Shown piece by piece: positions 24,423 through 33,817 of a DNA stretch of 50,150 nt. This DNA comes from Candidatus Omnitrophota bacterium. Lineage in GTDB: Bacteria; Omnitrophota; Gorgyraeia; DTHP01. Below the pieces are notes generated by a model, which saw only the letters and a list, made by a program, of their open reading frames with translations, had not been told where the DNA came from and ran no database searches. The stretch's first letter is position 1. Each line of letters opens with the position of its first letter. Position numbers and translations under genes: made by a program. Location: assembly GCA_023819145.1 (NCBI GenBank), contig JAMWCW010000004.1, positions 73,935 through 124,084 of the forward strand, written 5' to 3'.

Positions 24423-25720
24423 GGATTTAACTCTTCAATTCTTATTGCCACAGGTTTGTCTCTTACCACCGCAAGTTTCTCAATCATCTCCAAGGCAGTG
24501 CGCAGATTCTGCTCTTTTGCTTCGTGGGTAATAATAACTACCGGTACAACTCTTGCCCTTCTTCTTTCTTTTTGATTAACGGAAGCGATACTAATTTTCT
24601 TTTTTCCTAATATACCAGAAATCTTGGCAAGCACCCCAGGTCTATCAATAGCCATGAAACGAATATAGTAACGTGATTCTACATCCTTAAGAGGAAGCAA
24701 TCCTTTTATTCCCTGCGGGTAAAATAGATTAAAACGATTATAACTAATACCCGCAACAATACCCTTGGCTAAGTCTACGATATCACTTATAACCGAACTG
24801 GCAGCAGGCATCTGTCCCGCTCCAGCGCCATAAAATATAGTCTCACCTACCATATCTCCATCAACGTATACCGCATTATGGATCCCTCTGACTGAAGCTA
24901 AAGGGTGTTTTTCTGGGATGAGCGTTGGGTTTACCCTTATCTCAAGAAGCCGATTCTCTAATTTAGACACTGCTAAAAGCTTTATTACATAACCCATCTC
25001 TTTGGCATAAAGGATATCGAAATAAGAAATATTAGAAATACCCTCTATATATATCTTCTTTATATTCACATGGTATCCAAAGCCTAATAAAGTAAGTATC
25101 AAGAGTTTATGAGCTGAATCAATCCCTTCTATATCCAGATAGGGATTTCTCTCAGCATAACCTTTATCCTGCGCAAGTTTTAAGGCATACCGAAAATCAA
25201 AACCTTTTTCGTACATTTCTGTAAGAATAAAATTTGAGGTTCCATTGAGAATCCCTAAAATAGAAATGATTCGATTGCCAATAAGACTCTCTCGGATTGC
25301 TTTAATTATGGGAATCCCTCCACCAACACTTGCCTCAAACCCTAAACTTAAACCTTTTTTATGAGCTAAAGAAAAAATTTCTTTTCCCTCTTCAGCTAAA
25401 AGAGCTTTATTGGCAGTAACTACATGTTTATTATTATTAAAAGCAGAAAGAATATATTCCTTTGCCGGATGTATCCCCCCAATTAATTCCACCACTATAT
25501 CTATCTCTGCATCATTAAGAACATCTATGGCATCTTTAGTAACCATTGCTGAAGGAAGGTGTAATTTTCTAATCTTTTTTTTATCTATTTCACAAACCTT
25601 CTTTAATTTTAGTTCAAACCCTAATTTATTTTTCAAATAATTTTTCTTTTCTAAAAGCGTTTTTGCTACGCCTTCTCCTACAGTTCCTAAACCCAACAAA
25701 CCAATATTAATAACTTTCAT
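24419..25720 (-). CDS. hom: homoserine dehydrogenase with ACT domain
   Basis: 433 residues. NAD(P)-binding [16 protein letters not shown], the conserved [13 protein letters not shown], and the catalytic region [14 protein letters not shown], then [13 protein letters not shown]-terminal ACT domain ([18 protein letters not shown]) should mediate threonine feedback. It reduces aspartate semialdehyde to homoserine. It is preceded 14 bases upstream by a DUF3096 gene and followed by thrC. Confidence 0.96.
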   Translation of the reverse strand: MKVINIGLLGLGTVGEGVAKTLLEKKNYLKNKLGFELKLKKVCEIDKKKIRKLHLPSAMVTKDAIDVLNDAEIDIVVELIGGIHPAKEYILSAFNNNKHVVTANKALLAEEGKEIFSLAHKKGLSLGFEASVGGGIPIIKAIRESLIGNRIISILGILNGTSNFILTEMYEKGFDFRYALKLAQDKGYAERNPYLDIEGIDSAHKLLILTLLGFGYHVNIKKIYIEGISNISYFDILYAKEMGYVIKLLAVSKLENRLLEIRVNPTLIPEKHPLASVRGIHNAVYVDGDMVGETIFYGAGAGQMPAASSVISDIVDLAKGIVAGISYNRFNLFYPQGIKGLLPLKDVESRYYIRFMAIDRPGVLAKISGILGKKKISIASVNQKERRRARVVPVVIITHEAKEQNLRTALEMIEKLAVVRDKPVAIRIEELNP

Positions 25721-25734
25721 TTATTCCCCCCTAA

Positions 25735-25920
25735 TTACAATCTAAAAAAGAATCTCAAAAAAGAAAAATCTCTCTGGGAACCGATTCTTTTAAATTGTAA
25801 ACTAATCATAACCAATAAAATTCCCAAGAAAATGAGCAAAAAAGCGACGATTATCGACAAAAGTTTTGGATAAATGGCAATAAGTACACCACAGATAATC
25901 AAAAATATACCTATAAGCAT
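25735..25920 (-). CDS. small membrane protein (DUF3096-like)
   Basis: 61 residues with two transmembrane helices (GIFLIICGVLIAIYP and IIVAFLLIFLGILLVMI) joined by a KLLS turn, then a basic tail. This fits the DUF3096 family of tiny inner-membrane proteins. A promoter lies 9 bases upstream, so the hom-thrC operon apparently begins with it on a nearly leaderless mRNA. Function unknown. Confidence 0.7.
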   Translation of the reverse strand: MLIGIFLIICGVLIAIYPKLLSIIVAFLLIFLGILLVMISLQFKRIGSQRDFSFLRFFFRL

Positions 25921-25929
25921 AGTGAAAAT

Positions 25930-25958
25930 ATAATACCAGAAGAATAGTTTTTAAGCAA
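25930..25958 (-). promoter_or_regulatory. promoter of the DUF3096-hom-thrC operon
   Basis: On the - strand: TTGCTT (25958-25953), 17 bases, TATTAT (25935-25930), then 9 bases to the ATG at 25920, so the mRNA probably starts 2-4 bases before the start codon. Confidence 0.6.
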
Positions 25959-25989
25959 GGATTTTTTGAATAAGGTAGGAATGATATAA

Positions 25990-26115
25990 ACTTTCAGGTA
26001 TAGATGCAAAACTAAATATGCTCGGCTAGTTCCTTGGTTAAGCTTAAAGCTACCCCCCTATAGCAAAAGTATGGTTGTCTAAAATAACCAGATCACTGGG
26101 TAGGGCTCTTTTTTA
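25990..26115 (+). ncRNA. possible structured RNA ending in a T-run
   Basis: In a 215-base gap between two - strand genes, the + strand shows GCTACCC (26049-26055) able to pair with GGGTAG (26098-26103), an inner hairpin GGTT/AACC (26073-26089), then GGCTCTTTTTT. Palindromic AAGCTTAAAGCTT-like segments lie just upstream. It does not match a riboswitch class I can name. It may be a small antisense-direction RNA or only a terminator. Confidence 0.3.
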
Positions 26116-26135
26116 TGCGGCTAATCTTCTATCCT

Positions 26136-26870
26136 TTAATAATAATATAATATATAATCAATCATCCTTTGGATTTCTTCTAAAAGCTCCCTATCCCTCT
26201 CGCTATCACTCCTCATGCGCTGTATTTCAACTTCCATTGCGGCGCTTACTTTGTAAAGCGAGGAGGCGTTTAAGTATTCGTGATATATATTATTATATAT
26301 AATTATAGAGATGTCTCCAACCGCTTTTTCGCGAACTACTCGGTTGTCATCGTTAAAGCGAGTTACTAGCTTTAAAGTCAAATCCAATTTCAGAATCTCA
26401 TCATTCAAGTGAAGAATAATCCGCCAGGCAATAGCATCAATAGCAAGAACACGAATTGAGGGATTATTATTATTTAGCTGGTCTGCAACTTTTAAAGCCA
26501 GAGTTCTTTTTGCGGATTCATCGCTTAAGGCAGGCATTATATCTCTTACCCGGAAAATTATTTCTCCTCTAATATCATCACTAAGATCATCATTATCTAA
26601 CTGTTCGGCTAAACGGCTAACTAAGTCTTGCTGGGTAGGGCCGGTTGAGGAAATTATCTTTTCAATGATTTTATCAAGCGCTACTCTTCGTCCGGCGATA
26701 GGACCTGTTAAGCCTGCAAATAAAGCATCTTCATCGCGCAAATCAGGGTCTTTTGCCCTGCGTAGAAAATCTGCGTTACCGTCAATACTTGCAATTTCAC
26801 TACAACCTAAAACTACTGCAAAAAGCAAAACCGATACTAAAAACAACCTACAAATCCCTGAATATCTCAT
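26136..26870 (-). CDS. HEAT-repeat-like lipoprotein
   Basis: 244 residues. The signal sequence ends in a lipobox (VVLGC). The mature part consists of repeated helix pairs of 35-40 residues (QQDLVSRLAEQL, then ALKVADQLNNNNPSIRVLAIDAI, written as landmarks), typical of HEAT/armadillo folds. An excellent promoter (26912-26940) and ribosome-binding site (AAAGGAGGGGAG) precede it. Probably a protein-protein interaction scaffold in the periplasm; its partner is unknown. It is a single-gene unit downstream of the acsB block. Confidence 0.7.
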   Translation of the reverse strand: MRYSGICRLFLVSVLLFAVVLGCSEIASIDGNADFLRRAKDPDLRDEDALFAGLTGPIAGRRVALDKIIEKIISSTGPTQQDLVSRLAEQLDNDDLSDDIRGEIIFRVRDIMPALSDESAKRTLALKVADQLNNNNPSIRVLAIDAIAWRIILHLNDEILKLDLTLKLVTRFNDDNRVVREKAVGDISIIIYNNIYHEYLNASSLYKVSAAMEVEIQRMRSDSERDRELLEEIQRMIDYILYYY

Positions 26871-26911
26871 TCTCCCCTCCTTTGTATAATGTTTTTAATA
26901 GTCCTAAAATA

Positions 26912-26940
26912 AGTATAACAGCACTTCATAGAGTTGTCAA
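26912..26940 (-). promoter_or_regulatory. strong sigma70-type promoter for the HEAT lipoprotein
   Basis: On the - strand: TTGACA (26940-26935), 17 bases, TATACT (26917-26912). The leader is about 35 bases. Confidence 0.8.
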
Positions 26941-27004
26941 GGTAGGGAGATTTTTTTACTTTATACCAAAATATTTCCTTTTCGTAAGTGGGAAAATTTT
27001 TTTT

Positions 27005-27038
27005 GGGGGGGGGGGAATGGAGAGTTTTTGGGGAGGGA
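27005..27038 (+). repeat. 11-base G tract followed by further G runs
   Basis: Eleven consecutive G (27005-27015), then GG, GGGG and GGG runs within 25 bases, just past the 3' end of acsB, so the acsB mRNA would carry the C-rich complement. The DNA could form a G-quadruplex. Confidence 0.5.
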
Positions 27039-27049
27039 TGTATTTCTGG

Positions 27050-29230
27050 TTATATAAGAGCGGGCATCTTCAAGGCAGGGTGTTTGACTTTTTCCAAGAA
27101 AGGAAGAAGTTCCTCCATACTTGTAGCCACGGTTTCATCGGCAATTTTATCTAAGAAGTCAGGGGTATTTTCTTCTTTTGCTCTTTTTTCTAATTTTTCT
27201 CTTAATTCTTCTTTCAATTCCTTGGGCATCCAGACAATTCTTAAAAAACCTCCTTCTGCAGAGATAAATTTTTTACTCACCATATAAAGCTTACCCACAC
27301 CTAAAAAACCAGGCGTCTGCACTCCTCCGCCTACAGAACCAGCAAGAGTAGTAAAAGTCATACCACAAGGAGTCATCCCAGTATAGTCTCTGTTTACAAT
27401 CATTACGCCATTTGTCTCAGGAAGAACCGCCACAATACACTCAAAACAACCACAGGAGGTTTGTGGTGAGTCCATAAGTGAATACATACTCACCTTTTCC
27501 ACAGTACGATTTGATTTTTGATGAATAAATTCATTAACATTTTCCCATTGGCCTAATTTAGAATCAATAACTTCTCCTTTTAAAATGGGCTGATTTGGAC
27601 CAGAAGGCATAATTTCATAAGAAGCTTTTGCATCTAACCAAGAATAGGCTCCACAAAGTCCTAAACGCTGGGGAGTAATAATACAAACATGATTGGGAGC
27701 AAAACTTTGACAAAGTGTACAAGAATAAAATGTGTCTACATTCTCATCGGTCATTTCTCCAATTCTTGCATCTCGCTCTTCGTATGTCTTTTTCGCTCCT
27801 ATAAGTAAGTTTTCTATTTTCTTTAACTCTGTATAAATTTTAACTTGCAACTTATCCACGATCGCTCCGTATTCTCGATGAAACATTGCATGGAGAATTA
27901 CTCCTATATGCTTAAGGCGAAAACCTTTATCAAATGCTTCGCGTGATATTCTTATCCAATTCATATCTCTTTGCCCGATATGCATTATACCTTGAGCATA
28001 GTTTATAAAACGATGTATCTGACGTTCTAAAATGGGCTCAAAATCCTTTTCCATTTTTCTTCCAGAAACCTCTACAATTATCGCTAAGGGCATAATTTTA
28101 TCTTTTAAGGAATCTATATCCGAACCAAAGATTTCGATTTTTCCATCTTCTATTTCATTGAGTTTACGAGAAACAAGATATTCAAAGGACAAACTTTTCC
28201 TTCCCCCAAATTCTACATAGAGATTCTCTTTTCTTACTCTTTCTCCTTCAAAAGCAGGAGCATAAGCAATAGGGATATTGATAGCAATAGTTTTTACTTT
28301 AATACCCCGTGTTAAAATACAGCTTTCTACTATCTTCTTATAGTCTCTTTCGGTTACTAAAGCTTCGTGTAAAGTAGTTTCGAGTTTTCCTATTTGAGGA
28401 ACATCTAAATTGGTAATAATCGGTATTCCTAAAGCAATAACCCCTAACCCTGTGGCTACTAAAATTTCATCTATATGTCCTAAAAGAAGCACAAAGGCAG
28501 GAACTCTATTTTTAATGTATTCCATAATTTGTTTCCAGTCTCCAGGTTTAATTCCCCCGTAAATAAGCGGAGCCCTAATAGCGAAATTTACCGCATAAAT
28601 TGCTGATAAATAATCTTCCCCCAAGCTGACAATATATTCTTCTAAACCCAATTCTACTTTTTTTTCTTCAAGTTGTTTTTTAAAAGTTTTTCCTTCTATA
28701 TTTCCTACCAATAAACTAACGATGGATCTTGTTTGAAATCCTCTAATTATATTTTCTGCTATATCCTTATTAGGAGTAGTACCAAGGATTACAGAAACTC
28801 CCGCAATACGCCCATCCACAAGCTGTACTCCCAAAGAACGAAGTATGCGGTCGGGAATAAAACCCAAGAAACCATCTTGAGGATGTTCCTTATTAAGAGT
28901 TTTAATTCCTGCGATTATTTCTTCACACAATAAAGTAGCCATTCCTTTATTAAATAATCCATCTAAATAAGAAATAAAAAGTCCATTTTTAGCAGGTTGA
29001 TTTTTATCCAATTTTTTGACTTCTTCAAAGACGGTAAGTAAATCATCTAATGTTTTTACTTCTATATTAAGCAGAGCGTAAGCTAAAGGAAAATAGTAAT
29101 TAGTTTCTGGAAAAGAAATTTCTTTTCTCTTTCCATATTTCTCTATATTCTTTTCTATCTCTTGTTGGGTAACTGCTAACAGTTTTTCTAATCCCTTTTT
29201 ACCTAAATTAATAATAACATCTAAAGACAT
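27050..29230 (-). CDS. acsB: acetyl-CoA synthase, catalytic subunit of CODH/ACS
   Basis: 726 residues, almost the same length as the acetogen enzyme (about 729). It joins a methyl group, CO and CoA at the Ni-Fe-S A-cluster. Ligands are visible as C504, C507, C516 and C526 (CTLCQSFAPNHVC, then LGLC) and the CGC motif in CGCFEC near residue 593, each offset by two from the Moorella numbering as I recall it. The N-terminal CODH-contact domain is present. It is last in the fhs-fchA-folD-metF-acsB block. The partner acsA is not in the window. Confidence 0.96.
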   Translation of the reverse strand: MSLDVIINLGKKGLEKLLAVTQQEIEKNIEKYGKRKEISFPETNYYFPLAYALLNIEVKTLDDLLTVFEEVKKLDKNQPAKNGLFISYLDGLFNKGMATLLCEEIIAGIKTLNKEHPQDGFLGFIPDRILRSLGVQLVDGRIAGVSVILGTTPNKDIAENIIRGFQTRSIVSLLVGNIEGKTFKKQLEEKKVELGLEEYIVSLGEDYLSAIYAVNFAIRAPLIYGGIKPGDWKQIMEYIKNRVPAFVLLLGHIDEILVATGLGVIALGIPIITNLDVPQIGKLETTLHEALVTERDYKKIVESCILTRGIKVKTIAINIPIAYAPAFEGERVRKENLYVEFGGRKSLSFEYLVSRKLNEIEDGKIEIFGSDIDSLKDKIMPLAIIVEVSGRKMEKDFEPILERQIHRFINYAQGIMHIGQRDMNWIRISREAFDKGFRLKHIGVILHAMFHREYGAIVDKLQVKIYTELKKIENLLIGAKKTYEERDARIGEMTDENVDTFYSCTLCQSFAPNHVCIITPQRLGLCGAYSWLDAKASYEIMPSGPNQPILKGEVIDSKLGQWENVNEFIHQKSNRTVEKVSMYSLMDSPQTSCGCFECIVAVLPETNGVMIVNRDYTGMTPCGMTFTTLAGSVGGGVQTPGFLGVGKLYMVSKKFISAEGGFLRIVWMPKELKEELREKLEKRAKEENTPDFLDKIADETVATSMEELLPFLEKVKHPALKMPALI

Positions 29231-29245
29231 CTTATCCCCCTTTTA

Positions 29246-30109
29246 TTATCCTAAATAATCAAGAATTTTAGGAACGATTTTATTCCAGCCGATAGGCATA
29301 ATGTGAATCCCTTGACACATTGGTTTTATTTCCCTAATAATTTCTACAGTTATCTCTATCGAAGTGGATACTTTATCTTGGGTACTTTCTATTCTTTTTA
29401 TAATTTTTTCAGGAATCTTCACTCCGGCTACATTATCATTCATATAACGCGCCATTTTTGCTGATTTTAATAAAACAATGCCTGCTAAAATAGGAATTTT
29501 AAAAGGTTCTACTTTTCTAATAAAACTAACAAAAGAGTCAATATCAAATACTGCCTGTGTTTGAAAAAATTGGGCTCCTGCTTTAATTTTCTTCTCCATC
29601 TTAATGATCTCTGGCTCCAATGGGTCAGCTCCGGGGTTAACCACTGCTCCCGGAAGAAAATTTGGTTTTCCTTCCAAAAAATTACCCATCATATCTTTAC
29701 CTTCGTTAAGGATATTAATCACTTCCAGAAGATGTACCGAATCAAGGTCAAAAACTGGCTTTGCATGGGGATGGTCGCCTAAGTGGGGATGGTCTCCAGT
29801 TAAAGCAAGAATATTTTCTATCCCAAATAAAGAGGCAGTTAAAAGATCTGATTGTAGGGCAAGTCGATTCCGGTCCCTACAGGTTAATTGGAATATAGGC
29901 TCAAATCCTCTCTGTTTAAGAACGATACACATTCCTAATGAACCAAGACGCATCACCGAAGATTGCAAATCGGTAACATTAATAGCATCAACCCTATCTT
30001 TTAGAACCTCTATCTCTTCTAAGAGCCTATTTACTTCGGTTCCCTTGGGGGGAGCGATTTCTGAAGTAATGATGAATTCACCTTGTTCAAGTTTATCTCT
30101 AAATGCCAT
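29246..30109 (-). CDS. metF: methylenetetrahydrofolate reductase
   Basis: 287 residues of the MetF TIM-barrel: EIAPPKGTEVNRLLEE at the start, VTDLQSS, LALTGDHPHLGDHPHAKP and FFQTQAVFD. It reduces methylene-THF to methyl-THF, the last step of the methyl branch before AcsE. No MetV zinc partner gene is adjacent, which differs from the MetFV arrangement of several acetogens. It sits 15 bases upstream of acsB and 22 bases after folD. Confidence 0.94.
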   Translation of the reverse strand: MAFRDKLEQGEFIITSEIAPPKGTEVNRLLEEIEVLKDRVDAINVTDLQSSVMRLGSLGMCIVLKQRGFEPIFQLTCRDRNRLALQSDLLTASLFGIENILALTGDHPHLGDHPHAKPVFDLDSVHLLEVINILNEGKDMMGNFLEGKPNFLPGAVVNPGADPLEPEIIKMEKKIKAGAQFFQTQAVFDIDSFVSFIRKVEPFKIPILAGIVLLKSAKMARYMNDNVAGVKIPEKIIKRIESTQDKVSTSIEITVEIIREIKPMCQGIHIMPIGWNKIVPKILDYLG

Positions 30110-30131
30110 CTTAAAATCAAATATCCTGATG

Positions 30132-30968
30132 CTAAATCTTTAGTGCTTTTACCAAATTGCGCATAAGCATGGTAACAGTGAGTGGTCCTACTCCTCCGGG
30201 AACAGGAGTAATAAAACTTGCTTTTTCTTTTGCTTTTTCAAATTCTATATCTCCTACAATCTTATCTCCTACCTTATTTATCCCTACATCAATAACAATC
30301 GCTCCTTCTCTTATCCACTCTCCTTTAATTACACCTGCCTTCCCTACAGCTACTACTAAAATCTCTGCTCTTTTTACATGCTCCTCTAAATGCCCCGCAT
30401 CGGATGTACCAATATGACAAACTGTAACTGTGGAAAACTCATTCAAGAAAAGTAAACTTAAAGGCTTTCCGACGATTTCACTATGTCCTACTATAACTAC
30501 CTCTCTACCATACAGATTTATACCCGTATATTTAACTAATTCAAATACTGACTCTGCAGTGCAAGGTATAAAACGTGGTTTACCTAAAAAAATATACCCT
30601 AAATTTTCCGGATGGATTCCTTCTATATCTTTTAAAACATTTATTTTTTCTATAACTCTCTGGCGATTAATTTGACTGGGCAAAGGCATCTGGATGATTA
30701 TCCCCTTTATTGTCCTGTCCTCATTCAAATCTTCAACTAACTGAATCAGTTTACCCTCTTGAACTCTCTCGTCTAATTTAAAGAGACAATATTTTATTCC
30801 TAAATCCTCAGCCGTTTTTCTCTGCTGCCTCAAATAGATTTCTGAAGAAGGATTTTCTCCTACCTGAATAGAAGCCAAAATGAGATTATCATTCAAAGCT
30901 TCAATTTCTCTTTTTAAACTTTCTTTAATCTTATCTGCCAGCATTTTCCCTTCCAATAATTTAGCCAT
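30132..30968 (-). CDS. folD: methylenetetrahydrofolate dehydrogenase/cyclohydrolase
   Basis: 278 residues. SSEIYLRQQRKTAEDLGI holds the catalytic Lys/Tyr region. GIIIQMPLPSQIN, VIVGHSEIVGKPLSLLFLNE and PVPGGVGPLTVTMLM are diagnostic. FolD interconverts formyl-, methenyl- and methylene-THF. A separate cyclohydrolase gene (fchA) lies 4 bases upstream, so this copy may act mainly as the dehydrogenase. It is part of the Wood-Ljungdahl methyl branch operon. Confidence 0.96.
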   Translation of the reverse strand: MAKLLEGKMLADKIKESLKREIEALNDNLILASIQVGENPSSEIYLRQQRKTAEDLGIKYCLFKLDERVQEGKLIQLVEDLNEDRTIKGIIIQMPLPSQINRQRVIEKINVLKDIEGIHPENLGYIFLGKPRFIPCTAESVFELVKYTGINLYGREVVIVGHSEIVGKPLSLLFLNEFSTVTVCHIGTSDAGHLEEHVKRAEILVVAVGKAGVIKGEWIREGAIVIDVGINKVGDKIVGDIEFEKAKEKASFITPVPGGVGPLTVTMLMRNLVKALKI

Positions 30969-30972
30969 TATA

Positions 30973-31611
30973 TTATTCTCCGTTTTTCTCGAACATTTTT
31001 TCTTTAACCCTCTCTTTAATTAACTCGGAAATCGTCTCGTTTTCTTTAATCAGCGGCTCTATGATTTTCCTTATTTCAACTATATAATTACAATCTTTCA
31101 AGTTATTTAGATTTATCTCAATATTCACGAGGGCGGATTGAAAGCCTGCCTTAAGTAGACTTGCAGATGCATAAAGGTCACTTATCAAATTGATGTTTGT
31201 TATGTCTACTAAACTCCTACATATCTTTAAAACCCTTATAGACAACTGGCATACCTCTAAAGGAACGGCTATTGCTTCTCTTATTGCCTCCCGGAACATA
31301 ATTCTGTCTTTTTCTTTTGAATTTTCTTTAACCGCCTTTCGAATTTGATTTACTTTTTCATAAGCAGTTATATCTAAATCAATAAGTTCCATGAGCCGAA
31401 AACGCAAAGATTCGTTATCTTCAAAAAATTTCTTAACCTCTTCTTCCATCTCTTTATATTTTTTTCTTCCGATGGTAAAGTTGCAAACCATGCTTATGAG
31501 GGCACTACCCATCGCAGATACCAAAGCTGCTGCTGAACCTCCTCCCGGAGCAGGTTTTTTATCTGCTAAATCATCAAGATATTTTTTAAGATTTTGATTA
31601 AGATACACCAT
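30973..31611 (-). CDS. fchA: methenyl-THF cyclohydrolase (FTCD-type)
   Basis: 212 residues of the formiminotransferase-cyclodeaminase family: LADKKPAPGGGSAAALV at the N-terminus is the folate-binding signature, followed by an all-helical body. In acetogens and purine-fermenting clostridia FchA performs the cyclohydrolase step, 10-formyl-THF to methenyl-THF. It lies between fhs (130-base gap) and folD (4-base gap). Confidence 0.92.
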   Translation of the reverse strand: MVYLNQNLKKYLDDLADKKPAPGGGSAAALVSAMGSALISMVCNFTIGRKKYKEMEEEVKKFFEDNESLRFRLMELIDLDITAYEKVNQIRKAVKENSKEKDRIMFREAIREAIAVPLEVCQLSIRVLKICRSLVDITNINLISDLYASASLLKAGFQSALVNIEINLNNLKDCNYIVEIRKIIEPLIKENETISELIKERVKEKMFEKNGE

Positions 31612-31741
31612 TTAAAAAACCTCAAAATACAAATATCAAAACAAGAATCTTTAAACTATGCATTCTGCTTTTTAATCTCTACCTGCCTCGATACTCGGCG
31701 AACCCGCCAATTTTGTGGCATAATTTTTTGATACATTAGCT

Positions 31742-33391
31742 CTATGATATTCCAATTATCTTGCCTTCGCTAGTAATATCCAGTTTCTCTGCCAAGGGGT
31801 TTTTGGGGAGCCCGGGCATAAGTAAAGTCTCTCCTGCAACCGGAACAACAAAGCCTGCCCCTGAAAAAATTTTTACTTCTTTAATCCTTAAATTCCAACC
31901 AGTAGGAACCCCTTTAATTTTCGGATTGTCAGAGAGAGAAAGATGGGTTTTGGCAATATTAACGGGCAAATTACCAAATCCTAAATGCTCTAAATGTTCC
32001 AACTCTTTTTCTGCTTCTGAAGAATATTCAACATTTTTCGCTCCGTATATTTCAGTGGCAATTATCCCTATCTTTTTCTTCAAGGGCAATTCTAATTTAT
32101 ACAACGGTTTAAAAAATGAAGGGTTTACCTGAAGTGTTCTCAAAACAACCTCTGCCAATTCCTTCCCTCCTTCTCCTCCCTTTGCCACTACTTCCGAAAT
32201 AACTGCCTTAATTCCTTTAGCCTCACAATGAAGTTTTATCGCATTGAGTTCATCGGTATAGTCTTTAGGGAAACGATTTATAGCCACGACCACGGGAACA
32301 CCAAATTTCAAAACATTATCAACATGATGGTCAAGATTCTTAAAACCCGCTTCTAGATAGCGAAGATTTTTTTCTCCTACTTTTTTCTCATCCTTTCCTC
32401 CCTGAATTTTCAAAGCTTTTGCCGAAACCACCAACAGTGCTAAGTCAGGCTTTAAATCAGCTTCTTGGCAAACAATGTTAAAGAATTTTTCCATACCTAA
32501 ATCTGTTCCAAAACCACTTTCAGTAATTACATAGTTCGCTAACTTAAGAGCCAGTTTTGTGGCAATAAGAGAATTATTCCCATGAGCAATGTTAGCAAAA
32601 CAACCTCCGTGTATAAGAACAGGCTGACCTTCGCAGGTCTGGACCAGATTTGGCTTCAAAGCATCCCTAAGTAAAACCGCCATCGCCCCACTTGCTCTAA
32701 GAACTCCTGCAGTAACAGGTTTACCATTCTTCGTATAGGCAACAATAATACGCGAAAGCCTCTTCTTTAAATCTTCTACACTCAAAGCCATAGATAAAAC
32801 TGCCATCACTTCAGAAGAAGCGCTTATGTCAAAACCAGAATTATGCACAAAACCATGTACTTTACCACCTAAACCACATTGAATATAACGAAGTTGTCTA
32901 TCATTTATGTCAATCGCTCTTCTCCAGAAAACCTTATTTAAATCTATATCCAAATCATTCCCAAAGTATATGTGATTGTCAATAATTGAAGCTAAAAGAT
33001 TGTGTGCAGAGGTTACGGCGTGTATATCTCCAGTAAAATGCAAGTTTATATCTTCAGCAGGTAAAACTTGTGAAAATCCACTACCGGTTGCCCCCCCTTT
33101 TGTTCCAAACATTGGTCCTAATGATGGTTCACGAAGACAGAGAATTACATTCTTTTTCAACTTTCCTAAAGCCTGTGTTAGACCAATAGCAGTACTGGTT
33201 TTCCCTTCACCAGACTTAGTGGGAGTAATGGTCGTAACAGTAATAAGTTTCCCATTCGGACGAGAAGCGATGCGTTGAAAAATATCCAGTTTTATCTTAG
33301 CCTTATGTTCTCCAAATAACTCTAATTCGTCTTCCCTTATTCCTGCAAGACGTGCAATCTCTCGAATCTGTTTCAATCGCGGTGTCTGCAT
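31742..33391 (-). CDS. fhs: formate-tetrahydrofolate ligase
   Basis: 549 residues, within the usual 550-560. The ATP-binding P-loop is TPTKSGEGKTSTAIGL. The GGATGSGFSQVLPAEDINLHFTGD region (landmark) and the VVVAINRFPKD and LVVSAKALK segments match the family throughout. It activates formate with ATP and THF to 10-formyl-THF, the entry step of the methyl branch. First of the fhs-fchA-folD-metF-acsB block, with yraN 21 bases upstream. Confidence 0.97.
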   Translation of the reverse strand: MQTPRLKQIREIARLAGIREDELELFGEHKAKIKLDIFQRIASRPNGKLITVTTITPTKSGEGKTSTAIGLTQALGKLKKNVILCLREPSLGPMFGTKGGATGSGFSQVLPAEDINLHFTGDIHAVTSAHNLLASIIDNHIYFGNDLDIDLNKVFWRRAIDINDRQLRYIQCGLGGKVHGFVHNSGFDISASSEVMAVLSMALSVEDLKKRLSRIIVAYTKNGKPVTAGVLRASGAMAVLLRDALKPNLVQTCEGQPVLIHGGCFANIAHGNNSLIATKLALKLANYVITESGFGTDLGMEKFFNIVCQEADLKPDLALLVVSAKALKIQGGKDEKKVGEKNLRYLEAGFKNLDHHVDNVLKFGVPVVVAINRFPKDYTDELNAIKLHCEAKGIKAVISEVVAKGGEGGKELAEVVLRTLQVNPSFFKPLYKLELPLKKKIGIIATEIYGAKNVEYSSEAEKELEHLEHLGFGNLPVNIAKTHLSLSDNPKIKGVPTGWNLRIKEVKIFSGAGFVVPVAGETLLMPGLPKNPLAEKLDITSEGKIIGIS

Positions 33392-33412
33392 ATTATTTTG
33401 TAGGTATAATCG

Positions 33413-33817
33413 TCAAACCGACCAAAAGTCATCTGTAAGAAAAGCGTTCTTTATATAGTTGATTTGGGGAATCTTCTTATCCCAGTTTATGGCGACTACA
33501 TCAAAACGAACATTATACCCTATTAACTGAAATCTCTTTATATAATTAACTGCAAGATTAATAAGATGTTTTCTCTTTTTCAGGGTAATCGCTTCTTCGG
33601 GTAAACCAAATTCTTTATTGGTTCTGGTTTTAACTTCTACAAAACAGATTGTATCCCTGTCTTGGGCAATAATATCTACTTCTTGTCTCTTAAAGCGGTA
33701 ATTCCTTGCTAATATTTGTAATCCTTTCTTCCTTAGAAAACCTGCGGCTAAGTTTTCACCTTTTGAACCAATCTCTGATGGGCGCAAAACTTTGGCGATG
33801 AAGGGGAGATGGACCAT
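33413..33817 (-). CDS. yraN: YraN/UPF0102 family endonuclease-fold protein
   Basis: 134 residues with the family pattern [35 protein letters not shown] and FVEVKTRTN, a restriction-endonuclease-like core (D-ExK). Function is not settled. The frame overlaps rnhB by 62 bases if the 33817 start is used. A TTG a few codons before GSKGEN would shorten the overlap. The rnhB-yraN order is common in bacteria. Confidence 0.88.
   Translation of the reverse strand: MVHLPFIAKVLRPSEIGSKGENLAAGFLRKKGLQILARNYRFKRQEVDIIAQDRDTICFVEVKTRTNKEFGLPEEAITLKKRKHLINLAVNYIKRFQLIGYNVRFDVVAINWDKKIPQINYIKNAFLTDDFWSV

Noticed and set aside
25990-26115. A second c-di-GMP riboswitch
   Set aside because: GCAAAAG and CTGGGTAGG fragments look similar, but the P1b hairpin with GGCAAACC and the correct order are missing.
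26753-27287. Overlapping + strand frames around the G tract
   Set aside because: They are antisense to acsB and the HEAT lipoprotein and read low-complexity peptides with no motif.
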